Source: Amphimedon queenslandica (taxonomy: Eukaryota; Porifera; Demospongiae; Haplosclerida; Niphatidae). From it: a stretch of DNA of 64,000 bases. The stretch spans positions 111,745 to 175,744 of the forward strand of contig NW_003546322.1 in assembly GCF_000090795.2 (NCBI RefSeq), written 5' to 3'. The notes beneath the pieces are model-generated. The model ran no database searches. It saw nothing but the letters and a program-made list of their open reading frames with translations, and had not been told where the DNA came from. Below are positions 45,738 through 60,290 of the stretch, one piece after another (the first letter of the stretch is position 1; every line of letters begins with the position of its first letter). The position numbers and the translations under genes were made by a program.

Positions 45738-48700
45738 AAATACTTAAAGCCATTTTTTGTCTTCATTATGTATACATTCCCAGAATAAACAAGTCACTCC
45801 AGCAGTTTTTGCATGCTTGGAATAATCATCCCATGTCCTCAGAGGCAAACCTCACTCCAACTCAGCTATGGATTACTGGATTAGCCAAATATCGAAATCA
45901 GCCAATATCGGAGCTATCAGACATTTACTGTTACTAATAATTGTTAATGTTTTCCTTCTCCAAGGAGGAATTAGTCAATTATGGAATAGAACATGTATCT
46001 CTTGTTTTAATGATATGGAAGGATGTTGATTTTTGCATGGACTAATAAATTTTGATGACATTATTAAGTAATTTTGCAATATATTAGTACCAATACTAGC
46101 TTGACTAATTAAAAAAGGCTCAGCCATTTCGATAAAGAATAAGCAACTTTTGACCTATTCACCTTTTCGCAATTACAATGAACTTAAAAACAGCATGTGA
46201 CATCATGGTTTTTCTTCAAAATAATAACTTATTTTTTGTTTGTGAAAGTAATTATTCTTTTTTAATAGTCATTTGTAAATAGCATATACTGGCACCTCCT
46301 TTTGATGTTTAATTCTGAGTAATATGAAGGATAAAATACAAACTTTCTTTAGTTCAATAAAGCAACTAGTCATCATGTATACATACCCGGCTCAACTATT
46401 TTTAAAACGCCCAGCAGAGATGGGCCATTCACTGCCACATGGCAGTCAGCATGTCAAAGTGCTATAATTATTGTCTTTTATGTTTTTGCATGCAGCCTGT
46501 CTGAGATTGGGTCTGATCTATCTATGGAATACGTACAACATGCACACAACCCAAAATCTGTAGCATTGGTTTTCCAAAGCGCACTTGCCTTTTGAATTTC
46601 TCCATCCTTAAGCTAAAACTGACTAGTTAATTAATCTTATTTTATGCCTTGAAATTTATCCAAAAGTTCCTTTCAGTCCTAGAGCAGTTTTTATGTGTGA
46701 ACCATAAGAACTATGCTTAAAATGTTTTAGTCCCAAGAAGAAATACGATCCAGACCTGGAGTATGCACTAAAGTTGAGCTCCAGCAATATGACTGATACA
46801 ATAAATTTACCATGTCAAGTGTGTATTTTGAAGCATTTTAAAATTTGAAATTATCGTCAGGCATTAGGGACAGTTCTTGCTGGAACAGTCTCTTTGTGTT
46901 GTAATTAGAAGGGGTGACTCAAAATAAACCAGTTTCATATCATGGCTCTACCAGTAATAAAGGTGCTTATGTCATAATAATTATACTGGTTAATTTTTTC
47001 GTCTCTTATCATTGATTTTCAGTTATCACAAAAATTTATCATGGATAAAGAATATGGGCTTAATTATCAGAAGAGTGTTGTCTTTAGATACATAACTTAG
47101 AAAGGACCTTTGTTTTGTGTACTGAAGGCATCAGTAACATTTCTGTCACCAGCTATTATGATAATTATAATTTAAATTTTGAAATAATTGATTTTGTTGG
47201 ACAACTTACATCAATATGCTTAGTTTTAATGTGCTTTTATCATCCGTAGCTTAAATGAATTTACAAAATTGCCCATTCTTGAAGGCAATAATTGACTCAT
47301 CATAAATTGTGCATCTTAGCGGCAGTACACTTGATGTGGCCAAGCAACATATTAGTGTCTTATATTTGTAGCAATGGTAGCCATTACTCCTCTGAAGTGG
47401 GAATCTCATCAGGTTCTTGTCTTTCTTTAAAATCTGCTTTGGATATTCTTACTAACTATGTCATGCATAGTTATGGCACAATTTTACATTAGAAATTATT
47501 GTCAGGTGTTAGGTGCAGTTTTTTAAAAGTCTTGCTAGATCTGTTTCTTTGTGTTCCGATTAGAATGAGTGACTTATAAGGGATTTTGTTATTAAATGTA
47601 AAAGAATGGCATTTGACTTGGCATATAAAAGAAGCTGTTTCATTTTAAGGATGCATCACGTACAGTATAATATTCAGCTGGAATTTGTTGGGTAGAAGGA
47701 CTCATGTACAGGTTGCTTAACACGTAGCAGCAAACTGGCTTATTTGTCAAGAAGAGCATAGTCCCAAATACGTAACACAGAAAGGCACCCTTATTCATAA
47801 TTTATGTTCACCAGAAGCATGAGTAGTATTTCTGTCACTAGCTATTATGATAATTTGTTTTGAATTTTATAATAATCTTTGGAAAGCCTGCCAGCTTTGA
47901 CAAATAGTTCTGGCACCTCCTTCGTTCCTTCTCAGTTTATTCTTACTAATATGATGGAGTATACAGTAGCAAACTTTCTAATGCACTAGCCCCACTGGTC
48001 ATTTAGGCACTTGTGGCTTAACCTATTTTTGAAAACTTTCTTAATTAATTTTTGAAAAGCGCCTAGCTGATTTCATAGAAACGGACCATCATCTGCCACA
48101 TGTGGCATAGGGTTATCAAAGTGTTATGGTTACCTATCACTATGAGAATATACAATGCTTTATTCTAGAATGGTAATGAACTACATTTAAGTGACATTAT
48201 AAATTCAGTTGCATTGCATGTTTATAATGGAATTAGTGGTCTTTTTTTCACTATAATCCTTCAACTGTAGTTCTTTTCTACTATTTCCTATAACACTATA
48301 ATAAACAAAAGCAAGCACTTATTTAATGGATCACCATGTGAACTAAATTGAATTTATATATTATTTTTGCATAAACTTTATTGCAATTAAGTCTTTAGCA
48401 CTTTAATGAGACAGTGAGAAAGCATTTTGAGGTTATCGAGTGTTCAGAATGAGGAGAAAAGGATAATTTAATGTGTATTTTTGCAGTTTTACTAAAAAGT
48501 TGTCGCATTGTCATGTAAGACCCAACCATTTGATAATGAAACGGGAAACTCACTGTAGGCTTGTCAATGTGGTATAATTGTCTTGTTTTACTTTGTGTGC
48601 TGTAGCTAAAGCCTGTCTTGAGGTGGGGTGTGATGAAGACTTTCAAGAAGCACACAACCAAAATCTGGAACAGTAGCATTTAAATGCCCACGTATCTATA

Positions 48701-51700
48701 AACCTTGGAGAAGGAATCTTGTCTGTATTTTTTGTTGCACAGCTAGTCTTACTTTTTTTTGTTTATGAATGAAGGTTTCAATCTTATGAATTATATTATG
48801 ATGACAAAGTATCAGAATAACTGAATTTCTTTCACAAGTGTGAAGATTTCTTGTTCTTTGTTGTTTTCTAAATAAAAATTGAATTATTTTGAATTAGGTA
48901 TACATGCAACTTGACTTTGGATTTAGCCCTTATGTAGGGTATTTGTTTATCTTAATATTTTTTGTGATAGATAGATAGATAGATGTAATATAGATCTGCA
49001 GTATGGACTACTATTAAGTTCCACTAATAGGACTGATTAAGTAGACTACTTAAAAATAGGCAACTCACTGCCATGAGGCAGTGGGCTTGACTGATGAAAT
49101 AAACTCACAATGTCATACCTAAACTTTAAAGCATTTCTACATTTGAAATTATTGCGAGGACATGAGGCAATTGCTGCTCTGCTAAATTACATTATTACTA
49201 TCTAAAAAAATTGTGGTGGCCTATTTGACATAGAACTTTTAACATGATCTGTAGCAAAAATTCAAAATATACGATTTAGGGCAGTCATGCTCTTTGATAT
49301 ACAATGTCCTGAGGTCGTTGCAGTGCTATAAAGACGATAGGACATAGGACCAAGGAATTCTTCTTGTCAGAATTCCTTGTGAAATTAATCTTTGTGGGGA
49401 ATTCTTGGCAGTGGTTATCCAAAGGCAACGTGCCTTTGGAACTTTTCAGTAAAGGAATGTCTTGTCTAGTACAAAGCAGCAAAACCTATGAATGATCATT
49501 CTAATAAATGGTATTCCCTGCCTTAGTCTTCTACTTGATTTAAAAGCTCCTTTCAGTCCTTGTGCAGTTTTTGATTTGACCCAAAATAACTATTTTGACA
49601 GCAAGTAAAGTATAAAAAAAAATTGTTCACTAGGAACAAATAAATAATCATCTACTTTTTGTAGTCAGCGGGAAAAATTTTATTACTAAAAAAACTGAGT
49701 AATCTTTATGCTTTAGAAAGTGAAATTAGAGCCATTTCAATTATAATTGGATTTTTGGCTATTTTTGAGTAATTATTTATTACATGCATTCTAATATGCT
49801 GTGCACAAAATTTAGCTAATTTTAGGATTTCTTAGAAATTTTGTACAGGGCATTTCATCATTGGTCAGCAGAGAGTTGATTACGTTTGATAAGAACTGCA
49901 TGATTTCATAGACTTTTTTCAAAAGGGCCTACTACTCATTGCATACATGGTAGTACATGGCTCGAACAGCTGAAGAAACACCCAAGACAGTTCAACAAAT
50001 GTTGACTATAGGCAAATGTTTCAGAAAAAATTATCCATTTTATTGCACAGAAAGTTTATTGAAATAAAAATTTTAAAATTTTGTAGGTGTTTTGACACAC
50101 TTAGGAAGCCACAGGAAACCAAGGGAAGAGGAAACTTAATGTAGCAAATTAGTGACTTATTTGAATGAAATAGACAAAAGTGAATTTTCACTTTGATTTA
50201 TAACATTAATAAAAAATGTGGTCATTATTGTCACGTTTGTCTGGCAAGAAAATACATGATTTCATTTCAATATGTTTGGCAATCTGTCCTTGTAAAAGCT
50301 AAAGCTGAAATTGATTACTATATTTTTGCCTTGGAAATGTAGAAATGATGAAATGGCTGCCTTCAGGCCTGGAGCAGTTTTTTGGTAAGGGATGTGGTCA
50401 CAGTCTTGATGTATTTGATTGTCTTATATTTGTAGCAATGGTAGCCATTAGTTCTCAGAAGTGGGAATCTCATTAAGTTCCTGTGTTTTTTTAGAATCTG
50501 CTTCGGAAATTTCTTGTTTATTCTTGTTTATTCATTATCACGGATCAATGGTTAAAAGAAAAACTCAAATCATGGTTGTATGCATTTGTATGTTTGGGAA
50601 GATCAAGCCTGTGCTTTGTTCCATTTTATTACGAGAAGTTAAAATTAATAACCCTAGTTGGTCTTTTCCAAGACCTAGTACTGCTTTCATCAGGTTGCAG
50701 TCATTTGTTTTATTTGAATATTTCTCGTTGATATTATTCTTCCAACTAAAAGTAAGTTATAATTATAGTGAAAAGGTATGTGGATGTCAGGTGAAGAGTT
50801 ATTCCTTCCTTGTAAAGTTTATTACTGAGTAATTTGAAGCATAGAATAACAGACTTTCTCTTGTTCATTAGACAACCTGGTCACATTGCAAAGGTAGGCA
50901 GTAACTGCATGGCTTGGCTAACTGGCTAATAAAAAATGCCCAGCCAATTTGATAAAATAGGCAATTTACTGGCATGTCACAGTAGGTATGACAATGTGTT
51001 ATGTTTGATCTTATTTTTGTTTTGCATGCCGTAGCTAAATTTAAGCCTATCTTGAGATGGCGTCTGATACCCATCTATAGAATGCTTACAATATGCACAC
51101 AGCCCAATCTCTATGGCATTAGTTTTCCAAAGCCACGTGCCTTTTGACTGTGTTTACACTGCATCCTTTTAGAAGCTAAAACTAAAATCGATCAGCGAAT
51201 TAATTGTATTTTATTTCTTGGAATCGATCCAATAGTTTCCTTCAGTCCTGGAGCAGTTTTTTTATGCAAACCAAAAGAACTATTTTGAAAGTATTCTAGG
51301 TACGATCCTTGGAAGAAGTACAATCCAGAATTTAGAAGTTAAGTTCCACCAAGAGAGTTGACTAAGTTTACAATGTTCCTACAATATTATGACTGTATAA
51401 TTCTTGACTTTGGGCAGAAAAACTGCATAGTAATACAATTCATTGTAAATTGCATTAATACTTGCACTGTAGTACATGGCTAGAATTACCAAAAGCAAGC
51501 ACATATTTAGTAAATTTTGATATTACTATATTGACTATAATTTTGCATAAACTTCATTAAAATTTTGATTTGAGCCCTTTTATGACACATTAAGAAACTG
51601 CTTTGAGTTCAGTAATAAATTATTCAGAAAGGAGAGAGAACAAACAACGTATATCTCTTATTTTGAAAAGCTTGTGGTATCTTAATTTTTGCATGAATTT

Positions 51701-51984
51701 ATAAAATGTGATGACATTCTGAAGTAATTTTGGCAATATATTAATACCTGTATCTAGCAAACTAGCTAGACTAATTAAAAAAAGTCTCATCCATTTCAAT
51801 AAGGAATAGGTATCTCAGTGTCTGCATGTGAAGTGGTATTACTGTATTATTTTTTGTTTGCGTGCTGTAGTCTGAGCCTTTCTTGAGATCGGGCCTGACA
51901 CCTTATCTGAAGAATACTGGCAATATCTGATGTAATGTACAGTGTCCTTTCATTGTCAGCATACAGTTATATCACTGACCATAA

Positions 51985-52176
51985 CACCGTATGGCGCTTA
52001 AATTTTGCTGATTGATAAAAATCAATTTTGCGTGGAAATAACATTTGCGGATTCACAATTGTTAGTGCCACACCTTTAATGGCAATTAAAATTTTAGCGG
52101 ATCTTTATTTTCGCGGTTTCATGCTAACTGCAAAAATAAAGAAAGTTTAGCTTCTCGAAAATAATGCGCTATACAG
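51985..52176. mobile_element. 192-bp MITE-like insertion within an array unit
   Basis: The insertion lies between GACCATAA and TATGACAG, which are contiguous in sister units (for example 56,595 and 63,388). The ends are CACCGTATGGCGC and GCGCTATACAG, imperfect inverted repeats. The interior holds AATTTTCGCGG-like strings. The TA target is likely. Confidence 0.75.
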
Positions 52177-54729
52177 TATGACAGCCATCACTGTACCACT
52201 AGAAGGAGTTGCAGATGGTACTGTTTCAGTTGTTATTGATAAGGTGATGGTTTTGTTTTATTACCCATAAGTGCTTAATTTGTGACCTGTGGCAGAATGA
52301 CACAAGACTGAAAGTAAGCATGCAACTGAACTCTTGGCAGTGGTCATGCAAAACCCACGTGCCTTTTCACCTTTTATCCTTTTGGCTATTACAAACATTA
52401 TAGTTTTTCTTAAAAATAATAATTACTTTGTTTGTGAAAGTATTTAATCTAATTTAAAAGTAATTTGCAAAAGGAACTGGCAGCTTCTTTTAATGTATAC
52501 TTCTGAGCATTATGAAGTATAGAATAAAAAATTCAGTAAACCAACTTGTCATCATGTATGGCTCAACTACCTTCAAAATGCCCAGCAGAAATTTGCCACT
52601 CACTGCCAAATAGCAGTCAGCATGTCAAAGTGGCATTACATGATACCTAAGACTTGATGTCAAAACACCACCTTGACAATTTACAAAGCTTTTTTTCTAA
52701 ATTAGTAATAAACTCCAATCTAAGTTTCCAGTGAAATTTTAAATTCAGTTGCATTGCACGTTTGTGATATACTTATGGTCTTTGTCCATTATTATATTCC
52801 TTAAACTTTCCACTGTTTCCTATATTACATTTCCATTCTTCAATTTGCCATCTGCAAATGTCGTTACTTGTTATTAGCAAACTTGCTAATTTTAAAAAGC
52901 CCAACTCATTTGCCATAGTAAGTGACTCACTGCATGCCATGTGGCATTGGGTGTTTCTAAGCAGTATTACGCATGACCTTTACTCTAATTTACTCTTTTT
53001 GGTGTCCGAAAAGACCACACAATGTTTGGAAACAGGCAAATGCAGGGACATCTTTTCAGTTTGGGATTCAGTGTCCAGCAGAGCAGTGTGAGAGAGTCTC
53101 AAAGGCAATCGATCCTTACGGTAGCATCATTCATCGACTTTGTACTATTAATAGAAGGAGTTACAAGGTCAAGGCTCCTTGATCACTATACCACATTGAT
53201 GGGAACCACAAATTAATTAGGTGAGCTTACACTTTCCTGTGACCACATCTCTCACCAAAATCTATGGCATTGGTTTTCCAAAGCCACGTGCCTTTTGAGT
53301 TTACACTGCATCCTTTTAGAAGCTAAAACTAAAATTGATCAGCGAATTAATTGTATTTTATTTCTTGGAATTGATCCAATAGTCTCCTTCAGTCCTGGAG
53401 CAGTTTTTAATGCAAACCAAAAGAACTATTTTAAAATATTTTTGTCCCCAAAAGAAATATGATCCAGACCTGAAAATTAAGTTCCACCAAGAGAGTTGCC
53501 TACGTTTGCCATGTTCTTACAATATTATAACTATAATTCCTGACTTTGGGCAGAAAGACTGCATGTTATTACAATGCATTGTAGATTACATTAATACTTG
53601 CACTGTATTACATGGCTAGAATTACCGAAAGCAAGTACATAGTTAATGGATCACCATTGGAACTAAATTAAATTTATATTTCTTTATAAACTTAATTGAA
53701 ATTTCGACTTGAGCGCTTTTGTGATACATTGAGAAAGCACTTTGAGTTAATTATTCATTGGGAGGATAGAACAAAATTTCTCTTTTTTTAATAATATGGA
53801 GGTATCTTCATTTTTGCATGGATTTATAAATTGTGATGAAATTCTTCAGTAATTTGGCAATATAATAGTACCAGTACTAGCTTGACTAATTAAAAACTGT
53901 CTCAGCCATTTTGATAAGGAATTGGTGGCTCACTGTCTGCTTGTCCTGGTGGTATAACTGTCTTGGTTTTTGTTTGTGTGCTGTAGCTTGAGCCTGTCTT
54001 GAGATTGGACCTGATACCTTATCTAAAGAATACTATCAATATCTAATGTAATGTAGTGTCCTTTCATTGTCAGCATACAGTTATGTCACTGACCATAATT
54101 ATGACAGCAATCACTGTACGACATGAAGAAGTTGCAGATAGTACTTCTTCATTTTTTTGATTGGTTTTGTTTTATTACCCATAAGTGCGTGACCTGTCGA
54201 AGAATGACACAAGAATGTCAATAATTATACAACTGAACTCTTGGCTGTGGTTATCCAAAGCCCATGTGCCTTTGGACCTTTTGCCTTTTGATCTTTTTGC
54301 AATTATAATAAACTTAAAAACAGCAGTGACATCATGGTTTTTCTTCCATATAATGTAATAAATTTTTTGCTTGTGAAAGTAATTAATGTCATTTATAAGT
54401 AATTTGCGAAAGAAACTGGCACTTTTGATGTATAAGTCTGACTATTATGAAGTATAGAATTAAAAATTCTTTAGTTCAGTAAATCAACTGATCATCATGT
54501 ATGGCTCAACTACCTTCGAAACGCCCAGCAGAAATGGGCCCCTCACTACCACATAGCAGTCAGCAATTAATTTTGTAATGATTAGGATTCTTTCAATTAT
54601 TAAATCCCTCATATTTGGTAAAGCAATGTGCTCACCAACAATGCAGCCCTGGCAACATGTAAAATTTGTTTTGCAAAAATTGTCATCACTGTTTCATTAA
54701 TGAAAAAAATTTTTTTGTATATTTGTTTA

Positions 54730-54830
54730 AAGCATGTCATGGTGCAAGAAGAAATGAGCCATCTTGGATTTGTGGGGAAAAGGCAGGCTTGCTGGAAGCA
54801 TGTCATATGCCTTTGTATCGTTATGTATAT
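54730..54830 (+). repeat. Second exon-like block family (SWISGK..AG...GRIPL type), four copies
   Basis: About 100 bp here recurs at 57,730-57,830, 58,960-59,070 and 59,640-59,740. One frame reads PSWICGEKAGLLEACHMPLY here, LWISGKMAGFQKAGRIPLDD at 57.7 kb, and ends GRILSYDMYGKPDALYLTT at 59.7 kb. Conservation of this frame suggests a former exon. The protein family is not recognised. Confidence 0.5.
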
Positions 54831-55799
54831 AACTTTTATTCTATAATTTTGGTTGTCCTCAAGTTCAGTTTTATGGTGAAGCACAGAGAAAAATTTTTTT
54901 AAAGTATGCTTGACCAAATGTCCATACCTATTTTTAGCAAAGTGGCCTTGCTAATTTTTTTAAAAGCCCATGCCATTTAATACAAATAGACCACTCACTG
55001 TTTGGTTTCATGCTATAACTAGTGCCTGACATCTAATACCTCTAAAGAAGGTCTGCAAAAGCCTATTGGCATCTATTAATTGTTTGGAGTGCCATGGGAG
55101 ATCAAAAACTCTACCCAACAGGAGCACATCTGGCCCTGGCATTTGTTCTGGACCACCTTGAAAAAGTAATTGAAACATGAAAAAGTAAAACTTGCAAGTA
55201 ATACCGGCACCTCCTTCTAAAGTTTATCCTTAGTAATATGATAGAGTACATAGACTCTAGACCAACTGGTCCTATGCATAGGCAGCTATACTTACATTAA
55301 AAACCGGCTTGGCTAATTGAAAAGGCCCTGGCAATTTGATAAAAATGGGCATTTCACTGCTGCATGTGACACTAGGCGAATCAATTTGGTACAATCTGCA
55401 TTCTTTTGCATGCTGTAGTTAGAATTTGTGTGGAGATGGGGTCTGATCTAACTATAGAATACATGCTATATGCCCACAACCCAAAATCCTTTGCGTTGCT
55501 TTTTCAAAACCCACTTGCCTTTTGCATTTCTGTGTATGTACACCCTGTCCTTTAGGCTAAAATTAATCAGTTAATTGATTGTATTTTATGCCTTGGGATT
55601 CATTGAAAAGTTCCCTTTAATCCTGGCGCAGTTTTTATGTGTGAATGAAAAGAACTATTTTGATAAAACTTTAGTCCGCAGAAGAAATACAATCCAGACC
55701 TTGAGTAAGCAATACGACTGATGAAATAAACTTATCATGTCATATGTATATTTTGAATAATATAATATATAATAATGATATATCTTAAATGTAGCAACA

Positions 55800-56150
55800 G
55801 TAACAAGGCTGAGACAGTATTTGAGGCATTCATTGATGGTGTGCAACAATTGGGTCTACCTGAGAGTTAACGGGGATAGAGAGAGAAGAATATACAAGTG
55901 GCAGCATTTATGCTCGAGTATCCAATGAAAGAAACAGGGAGAGGAAGTTTCATAACGGGCCAAAGTATACATAACCAGAGAACAGAGCAGTTATGGCGAG
56001 ATGTTTTAGTCAGTGTACCATGATCTTTTACCTGCTGTTTTACGACATGGAAGACAACGGGATATTCTGTATAGATAATGAAAGCCATATTTTTTGTCTT
56101 CATGACGTATACATTCCAAAAATAAACAGCAGATGGTTCATCGATTACCA
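55800..56150 (+). pseudogene. Middle part of an integrase-core transposase
   Basis: The blocks NKAETVFEAFIDGVQQLGLP, RGSFITGQSIHNQRTEQLWR and a FHYME-like tail occur in sequence, matching the central DDE region of the same family as 44,956-45,905. The order (GLP, RGD-like, RGSF, Glu box) is the family's. The copy is degenerate. Confidence 0.65.
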
Positions 56151-58373
56151 CTGAAACTAAATTAAAATTATATTATTGCAAAAACTTTATTGAAATTTGG
56201 ACTAGAGCAATTTTCCAACACATTGAAAAGCGCTCCGAGTTAACTAATTATTTATGGACAGGAAAGAACAGACTTTGTCTTGTTTTGATAAGATGAAGGT
56301 ATCTTGATTTTTGTGTAAATTCATAAAATATGATGATATTCTTAAGTAATTTTGGCAATAATACCTATATTTAGCAAACTAGCTTGACTGGTTTAAAAAG
56401 GGTCAGCCATTCTGATAAAGAATAGGCAACTCACTGTCTGCTTGTCATGGCGGTATAACTGTCTTGTTTTTGTTTGCGTGCTGTAGCTTGAGCCTCTCTT
56501 GAGATGGGGCCTGATACCTTATCTAAAGAATACTATCATTATCTAATGTAATGTACAGTGTCCTTTCATTGTCAGAATACAGTTATATGTCACTGACCAT
56601 AATATGGCAACCATCACGATACTACCAGCTGTTTCAGTTGTTATTGATGAGGTGATGGTTTAGTTTTATTACTCATAAGTGCTTAATAGGTGACCTGTGG
56701 AAGAATGACACGAGACTGGGAGTAAGGATACAGTTGAACTCTTTGCAGTTGTTATCTAAAGCTCACGTGCCTTTGAAACTTTTCAGTGAAGGAATCCCTT
56801 GTCTAGTACAAAGAAGCAAACCCAAATGGTATTCCGAGCCTTAGTCTTCTTCTTGATTCAAAACTCCCTTCAGTCCTTGAGCAGTTTTTGGTTTCACCCA
56901 AAATAACTAATTTGACTAGAGTAGAATATTATAGAAGAAATGTGTTCACCAGGAACAAATAAAATGAATTATCATCTGCTTTTGCAGTCAGCAGCAAGAG
57001 TGTTATCACTGAAAATAACTGAGGCTGTAGAAAGTGGAATTTGAGCCATTCTTATTATTAGTGAAATTTTGAAGTTTTGTGAACAATAGTTATTACATGC
57101 ATGCTTTTTACAGAAATGAGCTAATTTTAGGATTCCTTAGAAATTTTGTACAGGGCTTTTGATCATAAATGGCCAGCAGAGAGTTGATTACGTTTCATAA
57201 CAACTATATCATTGCATAGACTTATTTCAAAAGGGTCTACTATTATAATTTATTGTATACATGGTAGTACATGGCTAGAACAGTTAAAGAAACACCTAAG
57301 ACAGTTCAACAAATGTTGAGTATAGGTGAATGGTTCAGAGGAAATTCTCCATTTTCATTGCACAGAAAGTTATTAAAAGAAAAATTTAAAGTTTCGAAAT
57401 TGTTTTGACGCACTTAAGCTCAACATACACTGAGGAACTTTGTTGCCAGTGCCTTTGACGTGGTGAGGCTACTCGTTGTGAGAAGTTGAGTCTCTTTACA
57501 TGTTGTCCAGTGTGTGTGTTAGGCTTTAGGAAACAACAAGAATACAAGGATATATGAAATTAATGTCTTATTTGAATAAGGTAGACAAAGGTGAAATTTC
57601 GCTTAGATGTGTAACTTTAATAAAATGTGGTCACATTCTCATGTATTTTTGGCAAGGAAATATATATAATTTTATTTTAAAATATTTGGCATTCTTAATT
57701 CAATTTTAAAAGTTGTGTTCATCTACCAAGTTGTGGTACAAGGTGAAAATAATTGCCGTTATGGATCAGTGGTAAAATGGCAGGCTTTCAGAAAGCCGGT
57801 CGCATTCCATTGGACGATGTGTATACGAGTTTTCCTTCATGATTTATATTTTATAAGTTTGGTTTTTGTTCAATAGCTCATTTAATTATTGTGATGTATA
57901 GTAAAGAAGGTCTGCAAAGGTTCATGAATGCTGTTTATCATTTTAAGTCCCGTGGGAGATCACACTTCACCTTGTGGCTCTACTGGGAACCCCATCTGGG
58001 TCATTTGTCCTGGACATAATAATTCTTGTTCTTAAGTAATTGGTTGTTCAGTTTTGAAATTTCTTGTATATTTTATTTTGAACCTAATAAAAAATAAGCT
58101 CCATGCATGTTCTGATGAGGAGTTTAATGGTACTAGCTGCATGGTGGGTTTGCACTTTTACAATGAAATAAGAGTACTGGCATCTCCTTCCGAAGTTTAA
58201 AAATTTGGGAGTAATGTGATAGAATATCGACTCTAGACCAACTGCATTGTCATATAAACAGGTAGCCATAACTGTTTTTAGCAATCTGGCTTTGCTAATT
58301 GGAAAGGCCTTGTTAAAACTAATCCATAATAATATATTATGGTAGCCCGTGTGGCATAGAAATTATCACAAAA

Positions 58374-58685
58374 ATGAAAAATTTTGGATTTTTGGTACTT
58401 GTGTCTGTTATTTCACAGAGTTCACTGCAGTTCTTTAAAGACTGTAAGACCATTGAACATGGCATTTCTTTATTTCCAGAAATCCTTCTTAAAAAAAGTC
58501 TGGACGGGGGATTAAGTGAGGATGTGTCTGTTGCCTGTGACTTGGTCAGGAGAGCTCTTAAGATTCTTCGTTCACTAGACGTGCAATTTGAAAACACAAT
58601 AGTGATATCTGCCCCACTGAGTGACACCTTAGTTGGTCGACCAAGATTTAGTATTCCCAAAGCTCAGCTTGAGTACCTTGTATAG
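58374..58685 (+). pseudogene. N-terminal part of an integrase-core transposon protein
   Basis: An open frame of 103 codons: LQFFKDCKTIEHGISLFPEI, LSEDVSVACDLVRRALKILR, and ending GRPRFSIPKAQLEYLV. The GRPRF.I...QLEYL string normally precedes the HTH and DDE core of this family. The frame stops at 58,683, so the downstream part is missing here. A decayed partial copy of 58,470-58,540 lies at 60,210-60,285. Confidence 0.55.
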
Positions 58686-60209
58686 AATGGCATGTGGCAA
58701 ATGTTATGTGGTCACATTCTTTGTTTAGCAAGGAAATATATTATGTTTAAGGAGGTGCTGAAACTCCAAAATTGTCTGCCATTATGAAATAGATATACAT
58801 GTACTAATATTAATAATACTAACAATACTGCTTCTGTTCTACTCATACTTTTCCACATGAGATGCCACAATGATCAATTGATATGATCAAAGAGTTCCCT
58901 TTAGTCTTAGGTGGAGATATGTTTGGGACATTCTATTTATTTTAAAAATTTCTTGTTTATTTTAAAGCATGTCTTGGTGCAAGGGGAAAATGAGCATCCT
59001 GGATCAGTGGGAAACGGGCAGGCTTGCTTGCAAAAAGCAGGTCGCGTGCCATTGTACCACATGCATATGATTTTTCTTTTTGTTATTTTGTTGATAACTT
59101 TGGTTATAATCTAGTTGAGATTCTTTTCTGAAGTTAAGAGTAAAACTTTCTTTAGTACACTTGATTGTAATCCTATTCTACTTTGGAATTGGCCATCTAC
59201 ATATGTCCATATTCATTATTAGCAACGTGGCCTTGATAATTTTGAAAATGCCCGCTACAAATGGCCACTCACTGCATGCCATGTCGCAGTTGTTGCATTA
59301 AGTTTGTAAATGTCCTTTTGTTTACTTGCTTTATCTTTCTATTGCCTTTCAAGTAAAGGTCATCATGTTAAAGTCGTTGAGTGAATCTTCTGTAGAAAAT
59401 TAATGTTAAGTTAACTCTTATAGTGAATGGGAAAACAAGTCATCATGGAATGGTCACAGCCAGAATTTCCAAGAGTAATAAGAATAGGTTATTATTGTTG
59501 TTAATTTAATATTTTTGCTGAAGGAAAAAAATAGTTTGGAAAATGCCACTGAATGTAATAGTCAGAAAGTTTTTAAACTCAATGTAGCTATCTTTATTTT
59601 AGATGAACAGATTGAAACCACTTTAAAGAATGACTGCATTTTGTGTCATCAAATGGGCCACTACCATCGTGGATCAGTGGATGAAGGAGAAGCTTGCAAG
59701 TAGCAGGTCGCATTCTTTCGTATGATATGTATGGTAAGCCTGATGCTTTGTACCTGACCACTTTGAGAGAGCTCATCATTAATGAACAAAAAAGTTGTGC
59801 CTATCCTGCATGCAATACTACATACAGTGTAAGAGTAACACCCTATTTTTTGAAAAGAAAGACTATGCTTGGGTATTAAATCTATTGACATTTTTCTAGG
59901 TGCCTGTAATACTTCCATGGCATTAGTTTCTTAACAATATTATAGAACACTGCCCTGCTGTGGCATCTTCATCTGGGTTATGTTTTCCTGGACCTAATAA
60001 TTGTCATCATCAGGTTGCAGTCATATAATTTAATTTAATTTGATTTAGTTCAAGGTGTGTGAGGCTTTATGCTTTACTTTTAATGATAACAGTAATGGTA
60101 CACCATGGGATGATGACTAGGTGATGAAGTTTCTAGTATCTAGAATAGCTATGAGCACAGAGCACAGTATCATGTATGCCATTATCGTTTCAACAAGGCT
60201 TTTCTTTTT

Positions 60210-60290
60210 TCCCAGAAATCCTTCTGAAAGCAAATCTAGACGGGATTAAGTGAAGATGATGGATTCTGTTGCCTGTGACAGCACTTGAGG
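60210..60290 (+). pseudogene. Small copy of the 58,470-58,540 block
   Basis: The shared strings CCAGAAATCCTTCT and TCTGTTGCCTGTGAC occur in the same order as at 58.5 kb. It is too short to code. Confidence 0.6.

Larger units (their letters stand above)
44956..45905 (+). pseudogene. C-terminal part of an integrase-core transposase, interrupted by MITE
   Basis: The first segment (44,956-45,057) reads RIERLWRDVFSQYTMIYYQL then FYYMEDNRIL; the Glu of IERLWRD is the expected third catalytic residue. After the 237-bp-family MITE with its nested hAT (45,058-45,737), coding resumes with IFCLHYVYIPRINKSLQQFL, AWNNHPMSSEANLTPTQLW and ITGLAKYRNQPISELS. These match uncharacterised multi-copy proteins of fishes, cnidarians and sponges with a DDE/integrase core. 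The transposon superfamily is not certain to me. The N-terminal half is absent immediately upstream. Confidence 0.7.

Noticed and set aside
48968-48985. (GATA)n-like run as a regulatory site
   Set aside because: Simple microsatellite of about four units; nothing else supports regulation.
55867-56151. Minus-strand 94-codon ORF
   Set aside because: It is the antisense shadow of the integrase-core fragment read on the plus strand.
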